DNA of 64,000 nucleotides from Pinibacter soli (GCF_029961145.1 NZ_JASBRG010000003.1:434001-498000); one strand, 5' to 3'; counted from the stretch's first letter, positions 34,761 through 42,740 are shown. Translations and numbers: made by a program. Notes: generated by a model from the letters alone, not told the origin.

Positions 34761-35672
34761 TTAGAAAAACTTCATTGCAACAATGCCGCACAGCGCCTTC
34801 GCTAACATCAATCCGTCAATTACAACGAGATAATAGAAAATGGACCGGCGGTTATGCAGTGAGTATGCAACGAGAATAAGTAAGATAAACGGAATAGTGT
34901 TCATCAGGATCTTCATTATACCGAAATGGCGGCCCAGGGCGTAAACGATAAACGAGCCAAGGCCAACAATGCTCAAGGGGATTACGATATAAAAAATGGT
35001 TTTGCGTAAACCTGCTTTAACCACAAAGGTTTTTAGCTGGAGGTTATGGTCCGTCGCATAATCCTTAATGTCGAACAAGATACAAAGCACCGTTATGTAC
35101 ATGAAGTTTTTTGCAAACAAAAAGAACTTGATCCATGTAATATCGTAACGGATATTATGGGTAATGCAATAATATAAGACAGGGTAAATCGTCACCATGC
35201 CTGCCCATACAAAGCCGATCATGAAAGGCTTTAGCCAGCCAACACTTCTGAGGTTGTATGCCTTTGTTGTGCGCAGGTTGACGCCATAATACATCAATCC
35301 GGCTGCCGGCACCGAAGCGATTAGAAACCATTCGGGTACGGTAATATCGGACAGCTCTTTCAACGGAAAAACAATCAAACCGCAAACAAGGCAAACAGTG
35401 TACAGTGCAAGCTGGCAATAAAAGATCAGCTTCGCGTTTGCTGCGTACCAAATAGATCTTACGTTGATACTGTTGTGCGCGTTATCTGTAATGTATGCTT
35501 TGGTGTAATAAAGAATAGTAAGCGCAGCCACCAAAAGATAATAAGGGATTGTATTCAGCGGAAACTCCTGCTGCAAGCTGGCTTCAATAGAAAGAGCGAT
35601 GGCGCAAAGGCCATAAAAGTAATTGCCGAAAAAAATAAATTTCATCAGGCTGTGATCGGTCCGTTTCAACAT
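34761..35672 (-). CDS. UbiA-superfamily-like membrane protein (degenerate prenyltransferase)
   Basis: A 303-residue integral membrane protein with about eight to nine hydrophobic segments. The layout and the motif LFDIKDYATDHNLQLKTFVVKAGL recall the second Asp-rich motif and following loop of UbiA prenyltransferases (DxxDxxxD, then K/R-T-L). The first Asp-rich motif (NDxxDxxxD) is not present: the equivalent place reads YITDNAHNSINVRS. It could be a true enzyme with altered motifs or a UbiA-fold protein with another role. It is a single gene with a perfect TATATTTG box upstream. Confidence 0.55.
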   Translation of the reverse strand: MLKRTDHSLMKFIFFGNYFYGLCAIALSIEASLQQEFPLNTIPYYLLVAALTILYYTKAYITDNAHNSINVRSIWYAANAKLIFYCQLALYTVCLVCGLIVFPLKELSDITVPEWFLIASVPAAGLMYYGVNLRTTKAYNLRSVGWLKPFMIGFVWAGMVTIYPVLYYCITHNIRYDITWIKFFLFAKNFMYITVLCILFDIKDYATDHNLQLKTFVVKAGLRKTIFYIVIPLSIVGLGSFIVYALGRHFGIMKILMNTIPFILLILVAYSLHNRRSIFYYLVVIDGLMLAKALCGIVAMKFF

Positions 35673-35706
35673 GACGCCGTTGCTGTTTTATTGAATTCTT
35701 TCAGCG

Positions 35707-35714
35707 CAAATATA
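35707..35714 (-). promoter_or_regulatory. -7 box of the UbiA-like gene (TATATTTG)
   Basis: TATATTTG on the minus strand, 35 nt before the ATG, is a perfect TAnnTTTG match. A TTTAAG word lies about 20 nt upstream instead of a TTG. Confidence 0.45.
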
Positions 35715-35738
35715 GTAAATGCCTGACGCTTAAAGTCG

Positions 35739-35788
35739 AACGCCAAACGCCTAACGCAAGGTGCACCCTGCGTTAGGCGTTTGGCGTT
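35739..35788. repeat. 50-bp near-perfect palindrome of the ACGCCTAACGC family, copy B
   Basis: AACGCCAAACGCCTAACGCA (35739-35758) is the exact reverse complement of 35769-35788, and the 10-nt centre contains the palindrome GGTGCACC. It lies 12 nt downstream of the dienelactone hydrolase stop codon (minus strand) and just upstream of the UbiA-like promoter. It shares words with 33170-33266. Confidence 0.85.
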
Positions 35789-35800
35789 AAGCATTGAGTC

Positions 35801-36688
35801 TTACTTCAGTTTTTGATTAAAGAAATCAATCGTTCTTTGCCATGCAAGCTCTGCTGCGGGTTTATCATAACGAGGTGTGGTGTCATTATGAAAACCGTGA
35901 TTGACATTTGCATATGTGTAAGCCGTGTATTCTTTTTTGTTTGCTTTCAGTGCAGCTTCATACGCCGGCCATCCTTCGGTCACTCTTGTGTCAAGTCCTG
36001 CATAATGAAGCAGGAGCGGAGCTTTTATTTTTGGAACATCCTCAGCAGCAGGTTGCCCTCCATAAAAAGGTACGGCAGCAGCAAGATCAGGAATGCGAAC
36101 AGCCATCATATTGGCGATCCAGCCACCGAAGCAAAATCCTACAACGCCAACTTTACCATTGCAGTCTTTGTGGTTTTTTAAGTAGTCAAACGCTGCAATG
36201 AAATCTTCCAGCATTTCGTTTTTATCGCGTTTGGCCTGCATTTCCCGGCCCTTTTCGTCATTGCCGGGATAGCCGCCGAGAGGAGTGAGCGCATCGGGCG
36301 CAATGGAGATAAACCCTGCAAGAGCGGCTCTTCTGCCCACATCTTCTATATAAGGATTTAATCCACGATTTTCATGCACTACCACTACGCCGCCAAGCTT
36401 TCCGGTAGCATCTGCTGGCATCGACAAAAGTGCTTTGATAGTTCCGCCGCCTTTGGGTGATTCATAATTGATATATTCTGATTTGATGCGTGGATCGTTC
36501 GCTGTTGTTTGCAAAGTATTTTTATAATCCGGCATCAAAAAACTCATGAGTGAAGTAACGGTAAGGCCGCCAACGGCGTATGCAGAAAGCTTTTGCACAA
36601 AATCGCGCCTGTTGATACGGTCATGTGCATAGTCATCATATAGGTCAAACACTTCCTGCTTGATGTCTTCTTTTTTTATGTTTTCCAT
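35801..36688 (-). CDS. Dienelactone hydrolase family protein
   Basis: A 295-residue alpha/beta hydrolase. The nucleophile elbow GVVGFCFGG carries Cys as in dienelactone hydrolases, the oxyanion-side [16 protein letters not shown] is typical, and the catalytic Asp and His can be placed in [14 protein letters not shown] and [14 protein letters not shown]. The N-terminus has [21 protein letters not shown], which looks like a Tat-type segment set about 25 residues in, so export is likely. The true substrate is unknown; many relatives are general esterases. Single gene. Confidence 0.88.
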   Translation of the reverse strand: MENIKKEDIKQEVFDLYDDYAHDRINRRDFVQKLSAYAVGGLTVTSLMSFLMPDYKNTLQTTANDPRIKSEYINYESPKGGGTIKALLSMPADATGKLGGVVVVHENRGLNPYIEDVGRRAALAGFISIAPDALTPLGGYPGNDEKGREMQAKRDKNEMLEDFIAAFDYLKNHKDCNGKVGVVGFCFGGWIANMMAVRIPDLAAAVPFYGGQPAAEDVPKIKAPLLLHYAGLDTRVTEGWPAYEAALKANKKEYTAYTYANVNHGFHNDTTPRYDKPAAELAWQRTIDFFNQKLK

Positions 36689-36791
36689 AATGGTGTTGTT
36701 GAAACTAAAATTAATAATTAAAAATTAAGAATTAATAGGTGCTACATTCCGTGAATTTTCAGACATTAGTTGTCTGTTTCTTACTTCTTAA

Positions 36792-37328
36792 TTAAAACAG
36801 TTCCACATCTTCGTCTTCCACTAATTTTTGTAAAAAAGCTTTTGACTTTTTGCTTTGAAATCTAAATTCAATTGTGGCCCAAAGTGCAATAGCGACAAAG
36901 GCTCCAAAGGGCAATAACTGGTCTGGCAAAAAACTGAATTGCAGAAGATCATTAATATTGTAAACGGCAGAACTGATAATACGCAGAGAGATAAGCCCCA
37001 GTATGGAAAGTATTAAAGCCGTTGACAGCAGAACATTTGTTTGCGGTCGCATCTTAATTTCCACTTTTGTTTTTCCTGAATCGCTGAAAACATGACCTGT
37101 AATTACCGGCAGATAAGTGATTCGGATTTCAACATTTCTTTTAATTGTAAAAGTGTCACCCGTAATCTTTCCACGGTAAGGCTTTTCAAACGGAGGTTCG
37201 TAAAAGAAGGGAATGCGAACAGGTACATAAGATAATGTGTTTTCATCTATTCTTTTTAGTACTTCCTGTGGAGACAGATGGGTCGTAAATGTGCAATACT
37301 CAATCGGCAGCAGCTTTTTAAGGTTCAT
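36792..37328 (-). CDS. Hypothetical protein with two C-terminal membrane segments
   Basis: A 178-residue protein not recognised. The N-terminal 100 residues are soluble and beta-rich (FTTHLSPQEVLKRIDENT; GKITGDTFTIKRNVEIRITYLPVITGHV), then two hydrophobic segments (VLLSTALILSILGLISLRII and LLPFGAFVAIALWATIEFRF) and an acidic C-terminal tail (KLVEDEDVELF). The ATG at 37328 was chosen; upstream codons read through the divergent yjbQ-like promoter region. It may be a stress or envelope-associated accessory protein, but nothing visible settles this. Confidence 0.6.
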   Translation of the reverse strand: MNLKKLLPIEYCTFTTHLSPQEVLKRIDENTLSYVPVRIPFFYEPPFEKPYRGKITGDTFTIKRNVEIRITYLPVITGHVFSDSGKTKVEIKMRPQTNVLLSTALILSILGLISLRIISSAVYNINDLLQFSFLPDQLLPFGAFVAIALWATIEFRFQSKKSKAFLQKLVEDEDVELF

Positions 37329-37436
37329 CGAAGTTCTTTGTTTCAGGGTAATCTTAAAAATTAGCACTATGAACTTAGTATAAATATGTTGTGCAGCCAA
37401 CTCTTGTTATTAACTATTAATTGGTTTCTTTACTGC

Positions 37437-37859
37437 ATGAAAATGTTTCAGCAAATAATAGAACTACCCGAAAAGCGTCGTGGGTTTCATTTGATAACAG
37501 GAGAGGTATTGAGAGCATTGCCCGGAATTGGAGAACTGAAAACAGGAATGTGCCAGGTATTTATTCAGCACACATCCGCATCATTAACGATTAATGAAAA
37601 TGCTGACCCTACTGTGAGAAAGGATTTTGAAACATGGTTCAATAAAGCGGTTCCTGAGAATGATCCCGATTATTTACACAACGACGAAGGTTCCGATGAC
37701 ATGCCGGCACACCTTAAAGCCGCTCTATTAGGCAGTTCAGTAATGATACCGGTAAACAACGGACGTTTTGCCTTGGGAACCTGGCAAGGCATTTATCTGT
37801 GCGAACACAGAAATTATGGGGGAAGAAGAAGGCTTGTGATTACGGCGTGGGGGGACTAG
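37437..37859 (+). CDS. YjbQ/UPF0047 family protein
   Basis: A 140-residue cytosolic protein. The family signature HTSASLTINENADPTVRKDF and the C-terminal GTWQGIYLCEHRNYGGRR are both intact. In E. coli, YjbQ shows weak thiamine-phosphate synthase activity, which led to the name secondary thiamine-phosphate synthase; the physiological role is uncertain. Two in-frame ATG codons (37437 and 37443) are near-equivalent; the first is used. It diverges from the two-TM hypothetical and converges on the YiiX-like gene with a 28-nt gap. Confidence 0.92.
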   Translation: MKMFQQIIELPEKRRGFHLITGEVLRALPGIGELKTGMCQVFIQHTSASLTINENADPTVRKDFETWFNKAVPENDPDYLHNDEGSDDMPAHLKAALLGSSVMIPVNNGRFALGTWQGIYLCEHRNYGGRRRLVITAWGD

Positions 37860-37887
37860 CTTGCAGCATGGCAATTTGGGTTGTACA

Positions 37888-38568
37888 CTAGTTTGATTTT
37901 ACCGTGGTCAACAATTCGCTTTCGAAAATGGCTTGTGGAGAAACCACCGTTTCATTCATCGGTATCTTGCTTCCATAGCGTTCTTTGAGCTTTTCTTTAA
38001 CAGCTTCGCTTGTAAGATCCATGTCCTTTAAATGTTGGAGTTTACCAATTTCGATTCCCGTTGCTCTCTGGTAAATTTTCCAGATGAATTCAGAACAATA
38101 CATCTTGTCATCGCTCCATTCAAAGGTAAGGTCGTAGTCTTTGCCCATGGATTTTTCAGCTTCCTGTTTCATTTTTGCAATTATTGCAGGAGTAAGGACT
38201 TTATCGGCGCTTTTCAATCTTTTGATTACATATTTTCCGTCTTTACCCCTTGCTATCCATTTTTCAAGTGCGGTCTCCCTAACGGGTTGTACCGCTTCGT
38301 ACACAAGAAAATCATTTCCTTTCCTGAAGATGATGCCACAGTGAGAATATATCGATTTTGTTGCGAGCTCGACGGCTTTACTTTGCGGAGAAAGATCCGT
38401 TTGGAAAATCAGGTCGCCATCTTGAATTTCGTTGTTCTTTGAAAGTTCTTTAATTTCTTTCTTTGCGCTTCTTAGTTTGAAATTGATGCCGTGGAGTTTT
38501 CTTTCGGCATAGAGTCCGGCAATTACAATGAGAGCGAGAAGGGTAGTTATTAAGAGGATCTTTTTCAT
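37888..38568 (-). CDS. YiiX-like NlpC/P60-superfamily cysteine hydrolase
   Basis: A 226-residue protein with an N-terminal membrane segment or signal (ILLITTLLALIVIAGLYA). The domain is circularly permuted NlpC/P60: DGDLIFQ, then the His motif SIYSHCGIIFRKG, then the Cys motif MYCSEFIWKIYQRATG, which is the order found in YiiX/YebB-like proteins. It probably cleaves an amide or lipid-linked bond in the envelope. Single gene, convergent with the YjbQ-like gene. Confidence 0.82.
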   Translation of the reverse strand: MKKILLITTLLALIVIAGLYAERKLHGINFKLRSAKKEIKELSKNNEIQDGDLIFQTDLSPQSKAVELATKSIYSHCGIIFRKGNDFLVYEAVQPVRETALEKWIARGKDGKYVIKRLKSADKVLTPAIIAKMKQEAEKSMGKDYDLTFEWSDDKMYCSEFIWKIYQRATGIEIGKLQHLKDMDLTSEAVKEKLKERYGSKIPMNETVVSPQAIFESELLTTVKSN

Positions 38569-38862
38569 TAGAGTTTTTTAGGTAGAAATTGCAATAACAA
38601 AAATTAACTTAAAACTTTTTTCCCGAACCTAAAAGAGATAGGAGCGCATTTGGAAGAATTTAGTATTTCCTTTGTAATTGAAATAAACTATAATGCACGC
38701 ACTTCAGGATATATGCGACGTCTTTTCAATTTTTGACAATTGATACACTGGATGAGATATGCAAAGCCTACTGGAACGATATAAGTAATAGAATGTAAGC
38801 TAGTTCTACTGTTCTCTCTTGCTTCACTTTAATTCCTGATTTTTAATGCTTACCTTAAACCT

Positions 38863-39507
38863 ATGATTGGTCAACCGCTAAACTACCTTGATAGGTTTGC
38901 AGAATTATTCGAGCCTGCCTTAGTTGCCGAGCTGGAAGAGAAATCCATGTTAATGGAAGTAAAGAGCGGCGACACGATGCTCAACATTGGGCAAACGATC
39001 AGGGCCGTTCCGTTGTTGATCAGTGGCACGATCAAAGTGAGCCGCATTAATGATGAAGGGCAGGAGCTTTTGCTGTACTATGTAAAAGAGGGCGAGAGTT
39101 GCGCCATGACGTTTAACTGCTGCATACTTTCTCAAACAAGTGTGATCAAAGGCTCGGCAGAGGAAGACAGCGTTTTGCTTTGCGTACCTGTTGCACTGAT
39201 GGAAGGCTGGATGGTCAAATATCCATCCTGGAAAAAGTATGTCATGACCACCATGCTTAATCGCTTTACAGAAATGATCAAGTGCATTGATGAAGTTGCT
39301 TTTAAAAAACTGGATGAAAGACTCATCAATTATCTCAAAGAAAAGGCAAAAGTGACGGGCTCTTCCGTGCTTAATCTTACCCACCAGCAGATTGGCGATG
39401 AATTGGGAACCAATCGGGTCGTTATTTCAAGATTGCTCAAGAAACTGGAGAACGATAAGAAATTGCTCATCTACAATAAGCAAATCAAGCTGTTGAAGGA
39501 TTTGTAA
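38863..39507 (+). CDS. Crp/Fnr family transcriptional regulator
   Basis: A 214-residue regulator with a cyclic-nucleotide-binding-type beta-roll (MEVKSGDTMLNIG, PLLISGTIKVSRINDEGQELLLYYVKEGESCAMTFNCC) and a C-terminal winged helix (NLTHQQIGDELGTNRVVISRLLKKLE). The paired CC after TF and the lack of the arginine that binds cAMP phosphate suggest a redox- or metabolite-sensing variant rather than a cAMP receptor. It stands just upstream of the peroxiredoxin cluster. A TGTAAC-N4-GTTACA palindrome overlaps its stop codon and a second lies 22 bp further on, so it probably controls the cluster. Confidence 0.93.
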   Translation: MIGQPLNYLDRFAELFEPALVAELEEKSMLMEVKSGDTMLNIGQTIRAVPLLISGTIKVSRINDEGQELLLYYVKEGESCAMTFNCCILSQTSVIKGSAEEDSVLLCVPVALMEGWMVKYPSWKKYVMTTMLNRFTEMIKCIDEVAFKKLDERLINYLKEKAKVTGSSVLNLTHQQIGDELGTNRVVISRLLKKLENDKKLLIYNKQIKLLKDL

Positions 39508-39518
39508 CATTTGTTACA
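39503..39518. promoter_or_regulatory. Operator-like palindrome 1 (TGTAAC-ATTT-GTTACA)
   Basis: A perfect 6-4-6 inverted repeat overlapping the stop codon of the Crp/Fnr gene. Centre-to-centre distance to the next copy is 22 bp, close to two helical turns. Confidence 0.65.
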
Positions 39519-39524
39519 CAGGCT

Positions 39525-39540
39525 TGTAACGGTTGTTACA
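39525..39540. promoter_or_regulatory. Operator-like palindrome 2 (TGTAAC-GGTT-GTTACA)
   Basis: An identical 6-4-6 palindrome with a different spacer. Its centre is about 33 bp upstream of the CATATTTG box, thus near -40 relative to the expected start site, the place where Crp/Fnr activators usually bind class II promoters. Confidence 0.7.
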
Positions 39541-39561
39541 GGAATTGGTTTTTAGCCTTAG

Positions 39562-39569
39562 CATATTTG
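39562..39569 (+). promoter_or_regulatory. -7 box of the peroxiredoxin operon (CATATTTG)
   Basis: One mismatch from TAnnTTTG, no good TTG at -33, as expected of an activator-dependent promoter. The ATG of the peroxiredoxin gene is 40 nt downstream. Confidence 0.4.
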
Positions 39570-39608
39570 TGGTGTTAATTATTTAATCAAAAACAAACAC
39601 ACAATGCC

Positions 39609-40274
39609 ATGAGCTTAAGACTAAACAACACCGCCCCAAATTTTACTGCCCAAACTACAAAAGGCACTATCGATTTCCACGAATGGATCGGAGATGGCTG
39701 GGCAATGCTGTTCTCGCACCCAAAAGATTTCACCCCTGTTTGCACCACTGAGTTGGGTTATATGGCAAGGATAGAACCTGAGTTCGCCAAACGCAATTGC
39801 AAGATCATTGGTCTTAGTGTTGATTCTGTAGACAGTCATTTGAAATGGGAAAAAGATATCGAGGAAACACAAGGCGCCGCGGTTAACTATCCGATGATTG
39901 GCGACACAGAGCTTGCCATTGCTAAGTTGTACGAAATGTTGCCTGCTGACGAGGCGGGAACATTCGAAGGCAGGACAGCCGCAACCAACCAAACCGTGCG
40001 TTCGGTTTTTGTGATCGGGCCCGACAAAAAAATAAAGCTGCAACTGACTTACCCAATGACCACCGGTCGCAATTTCAACGAGATTTTACGTGCGCTGGAT
40101 TCCATGCAGTTGACTGCCGCACATAAAGTTGCCACTCCTGTGAACTGGCAGGACGGAGAAGATGTTATTATCGTTCCCGCCGTGTCTGATGAGGAGGCCA
40201 AAGAAAAATACCCCAACGGCTGGAAGACCATTAAACCATATCTCCGCGTTGTTTCTCAACCTGCTAAAATCTAA
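39609..40274 (+). CDS. 1-Cys peroxiredoxin (Prx6 type)
   Basis: A 221-residue thiol peroxidase. The peroxidatic Cys45 is in HPKDFTPVCTTELG, and the Arg of the active site is in QTVRSVFVIGPDKKIKLQLTYPMTTGRNF. The long C-terminal part (VPAVSDEEAKEKYPNGWKTIKPYLR) is typical of Prx6, which lacks a resolving cysteine. It reduces hydrogen peroxide and organic hydroperoxides. It is preceded by two Crp/Fnr-like operators and followed after 3 nt by a small membrane protein. Confidence 0.96.
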   Translation: MSLRLNNTAPNFTAQTTKGTIDFHEWIGDGWAMLFSHPKDFTPVCTTELGYMARIEPEFAKRNCKIIGLSVDSVDSHLKWEKDIEETQGAAVNYPMIGDTELAIAKLYEMLPADEAGTFEGRTAATNQTVRSVFVIGPDKKIKLQLTYPMTTGRNFNEILRALDSMQLTAAHKVATPVNWQDGEDVIIVPAVSDEEAKEKYPNGWKTIKPYLRVVSQPAKI

Positions 40275-40277
40275 TGT

Positions 40278-40478
40278 ATGAAAGCTCCACTATCCATGCG
40301 CATTTGGTTCATTTTCATGGGCACCGTTCTTTGGGTGGGCATTTACCTTACTGGTTTTTCCACCGCCAGTTGGTTGCTCTATGTGCCTGCTGTAGGCTTC
40401 GTGATCGCCGGAGTTACAGGCATTTGTCCGAGCCAAATTGCAGCATTCAAAATTTTCAGATCGCAAAAGAATGTGTGA
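40278..40478 (+). CDS. Small YgaP-like membrane protein (DUF2892)
   Basis: A 66-residue protein with two hydrophobic segments (IWFIFMGTVLWVGIYLTGF; WLLYVPAVGFVIAGVTGI) and the short motif CPS after the second, characteristic of DUF2892, the membrane part of the rhodanese YgaP. It follows the peroxiredoxin by 3 nt, so it is co-transcribed. A cytosolic rhodanese gene lies 6 kb away rather than next door. A role in sulfur or thiol homeostasis is inferred from context. Confidence 0.85.
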   Translation: MKAPLSMRIWFIFMGTVLWVGIYLTGFSTASWLLYVPAVGFVIAGVTGICPSQIAAFKIFRSQKNV

Positions 40479-40533
40479 CCAGCGCAATAAAGTAATAGTT
40501 TTTTTGTGAACCAAACATTTGTTTTCATGGCAT

Positions 40534-40652
40534 CATCGTTGCGTCGCACACTTCAGCTGTAGATTAAAGGGCATCGATTCATGTATGGTCCTCACTATGA
40601 AACCATAGCTCAATAGATATTCAACAGATGAACGAAATGCGACGCAACAATG
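40534..40652. repeat. Dispersed repeat, copy B, with inverted partner (GTTGCGTCGC)
   Basis: CATCGTTGCGTCGCACACT (40534-40552) is identical to 14824-14842. GTTGCGTCGC (40538-40547) pairs with GCGACGCAAC (40639-40648) about 90 nt away. It fills the gap between the DUF2892 and FAD-oxidoreductase genes, so those two may be separately transcribed. Confidence 0.7.
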
Positions 40653-40712
40653 CTTAATCCGTGTTACAAATGTTCGTATCAAAATCTATCATAAACACCA
40701 TAACTAAACAAA

Positions 40713-41843
40713 ATGAAATTACGCGTAACTGTTCTCGGCGCTGGTTTCGGCGGTTTGGAACTCGCCACTTTGCTCTCTGAAGCATTAGGCGAGCAGCTTA
40801 ATCTTACACTGATTGACCAGCATGATTCCTTTTATTTTGGTTTTTCAAAACTGGATGTAATGTTTGGTCATCAACGGGCTGATGCAGTAAAAATATCCTA
40901 TAGCAGTATTGCAAAGCCCGGCGTGAAGTTCCGCCAGGAAACAATCACAGCGATTGATCCCAACACAAAAAAGGTTACAACTAACAAAGCAAGTTATGAA
41001 GCTGATGTGCTGGTAGTGGCACTTGGCGCCAACTACGACATTGCCGCTACGCCCGGCCTCGCTGAACACGGGAATGAATATTACACGTTTGAAGGCGCCG
41101 AAAAGTTGCGTGACATTCTTCCCCGTTTCAATAGCGGCCACGCGGTTATAGGCGTGTGCAATGCACCATTCAAGTGCCCGCCTGCGCCAAGCGAAGCTGC
41201 CTTAATGCTACACGATTATCTTACAGGCCGTGGTGTGAGAGATGCTTGCACGATTAGTATTGTTATACCATTTGGCCTACCCATTCCGCCGTCACCGGAT
41301 TCTTCGAAAGCTCTGCTGTATGCATTTGAAGAGCGCAATATTCGCTTTATTCCTCAAAGGAAAGTTGCATCAGTTGGTACCGGCAAAAAGATCACATTGG
41401 ATGACGGTACGGAGTTGCCTTGCGATTTGTTGCTTGGCATTCCGCAACACGTTGCGCCTGCTGTAGTGCTGCAAAGCGGTCTGGCGGAGAACGGCTGGAT
41501 ACCTGTCGACAGGCTGAACTTGCGCACAAAATTTCCAGGCGTGTATGCCATTGGTGATGTAACAAGTGTGGGAACACCCAAGGCGGGTGTGTTTGCAGAG
41601 GGTGCAGCGAAAATAGCAGCAACATCGATCATTGATGTATTTCATGGAAAAGAAAATGAGTCGCCTTATACCGGAGCCGGTTCCTGCTATATTGAATTTG
41701 GAAAAGGAATGGTGGCAAGGGTAGATGTTGATTTCTTTTCAGGTCCTAAGCCTTTCGGCATACATCACCAGGCTTCGGAAGAATTAACTGTAGATAAAAA
41801 ACTTTTTGGATCAAGCCGGAAGCAACGCTGGTTTGGTTTGTAG
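40713..41843 (+). CDS. FAD-dependent pyridine-nucleotide-disulfide oxidoreductase, SQR-like
   Basis: A 376-residue flavoprotein. N-terminal FAD motif VLGAGFGGLELA, internal VVALGANYDI, a cysteine region VCNAPFKCPPAPSEAALML, and the second FAD motif VYAIGDVTSVGTPKAGVFAEGAA. The PFKCPPAP segment with nearby cysteines is typical of sulfide:quinone oxidoreductase and flavocytochrome c sulfide dehydrogenase relatives, so it may oxidise sulfide or a related thiol to persulfide. A C-terminal hydrophobic quinone-binding part is short. It sits in the Crp/Fnr-peroxiredoxin cluster. Confidence 0.88.
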   Translation: MKLRVTVLGAGFGGLELATLLSEALGEQLNLTLIDQHDSFYFGFSKLDVMFGHQRADAVKISYSSIAKPGVKFRQETITAIDPNTKKVTTNKASYEADVLVVALGANYDIAATPGLAEHGNEYYTFEGAEKLRDILPRFNSGHAVIGVCNAPFKCPPAPSEAALMLHDYLTGRGVRDACTISIVIPFGLPIPPSPDSSKALLYAFEERNIRFIPQRKVASVGTGKKITLDDGTELPCDLLLGIPQHVAPAVVLQSGLAENGWIPVDRLNLRTKFPGVYAIGDVTSVGTPKAGVFAEGAAKIAATSIIDVFHGKENESPYTGAGSCYIEFGKGMVARVDVDFFSGPKPFGIHHQASEELTVDKKLFGSSRKQRWFGL

Positions 41844-41906
41844 TGCTAATAGTCAACAGGGCGAACGCAATTCGCCACAACACATTAACCGTTAAATATT
41901 TTCAAA

Positions 41907-42260
41907 ATGGCAACTTATTTAATTGAAATCCCGCATTCAGAAAGCTCATTCGAATGCAAACAAATTATCAAGCTGTTTGTGGAATCTGGTTCGCATTTGC
42001 TGGCAAAGGCCTATTGGGGCTGCAAAGAAGGTGTCCATAAATCATGGTTCATCGACAACTTTGACAGCAAGGAACAAGTGCTGCAAATCATCCCACCGCT
42101 TTTGAGGCATACAGCTACAATTGTTGAGTTGACAACGTTTTCAAAAGCAGATATTGTGCACTTTGCTGAAGAACATACACATTGCTTCGATATTCTTTGT
42201 TCCATTAAATGCCAAATATCTTCAACATTTATCCAGAAAAAATGCAGAATCGACTATTAG
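41907..42260 (+). CDS. Small conserved hypothetical protein
   Basis: A 117-residue cytosolic protein, not assigned to a named family. The first 90 residues (TYLIEIPHSESSFECKQIIK, GCKEGVHKSWFIDNFDSKEQ, IIPPLLRHTATIVELTTFSK) look like a compact alpha/beta ferredoxin-like fold of the muconolactone-isomerase/DUF4242 style, with conserved Cys and His. The last 30 residues (HCFDILCSIKCQ...) are cysteine-rich and may be an added tail. Its position 63 nt after the SQR-like gene suggests a role in the same redox or sulfur cluster. Confidence 0.6.
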   Translation: MATYLIEIPHSESSFECKQIIKLFVESGSHLLAKAYWGCKEGVHKSWFIDNFDSKEQVLQIIPPLLRHTATIVELTTFSKADIVHFAEEHTHCFDILCSIKCQISSTFIQKKCRIDY

Positions 42261-42295
42261 TTTGGTGTTTTACTTAAACATTTAAATTCTTAAAA

Positions 42296-42727
42296 ATGAG
42301 ATTCTATTTAATGATGGCTGTTGCTTCACTTGTAGCGCTTACTGGTTTTTCACAGGAAAAGAAAGAGAAAAACGTGAAGGCGCCGGCCGCCGCTGAAGCT
42401 GCTTTTAAGAAAACATTTCCAACTGCTACTAAAGTGAAATGGGAAAAGGAAGGAGAGAATTACGAAGTGAATTTTTTAGATGGTAAAAAAGAAATGGCCG
42501 CAGTGTATGGCGCATCTGGTAACTGGATAGAAACTGAAGAAGAAATTGCGGTGAGTGCACTGCCGGCGGGTGTTGACGCATACATTAAGCAGCAGAAAAA
42601 GGGCAGCATAAAAGAGGCGTCTAAAATTACTAAGGCAAACGGGGAAATTAATTATGAAGCGGAGGTGAACAAACAGGATCTTGTATTTGATAAGGACGGA
42701 AAGTTCATCAAAGTGGAGAAAGATTGA
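42296..42727 (+). CDS. Periplasmic PepSY-like (BLIP-fold) protein
   Basis: A 143-residue secreted protein with signal peptide (FYLMMAVASLVALTGFSQ). Two repeats of a PepSY-like unit can be seen (AAFKKTFPTATKVKWEKEGENYEVNFLDGKK; AYIKQQKKGSIKEASKITKANGEINYEAEV), the pattern of the Bacteroidota PepSY-like/DUF2874 proteins with a beta-lactamase-inhibitor-protein fold. Their role is unknown; some are envelope stress-induced. It ends at a long hairpin shared with the convergent SDR gene. Confidence 0.85.
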   Translation: MRFYLMMAVASLVALTGFSQEKKEKNVKAPAAAEAAFKKTFPTATKVKWEKEGENYEVNFLDGKKEMAAVYGASGNWIETEEEIAVSALPAGVDAYIKQQKKGSIKEASKITKANGEINYEAEVNKQDLVFDKDGKFIKVEKD

Positions 42728-42740
42728 TACATGGGAATCT

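Noticed and set aside
40274-40495. 73-codon frame overlapping the DUF2892 gene
   Set aside because: The alternative frame gives a Cys/His/Arg-rich product without hydrophobic segments, whereas the other frame gives a typical DUF2892 protein.
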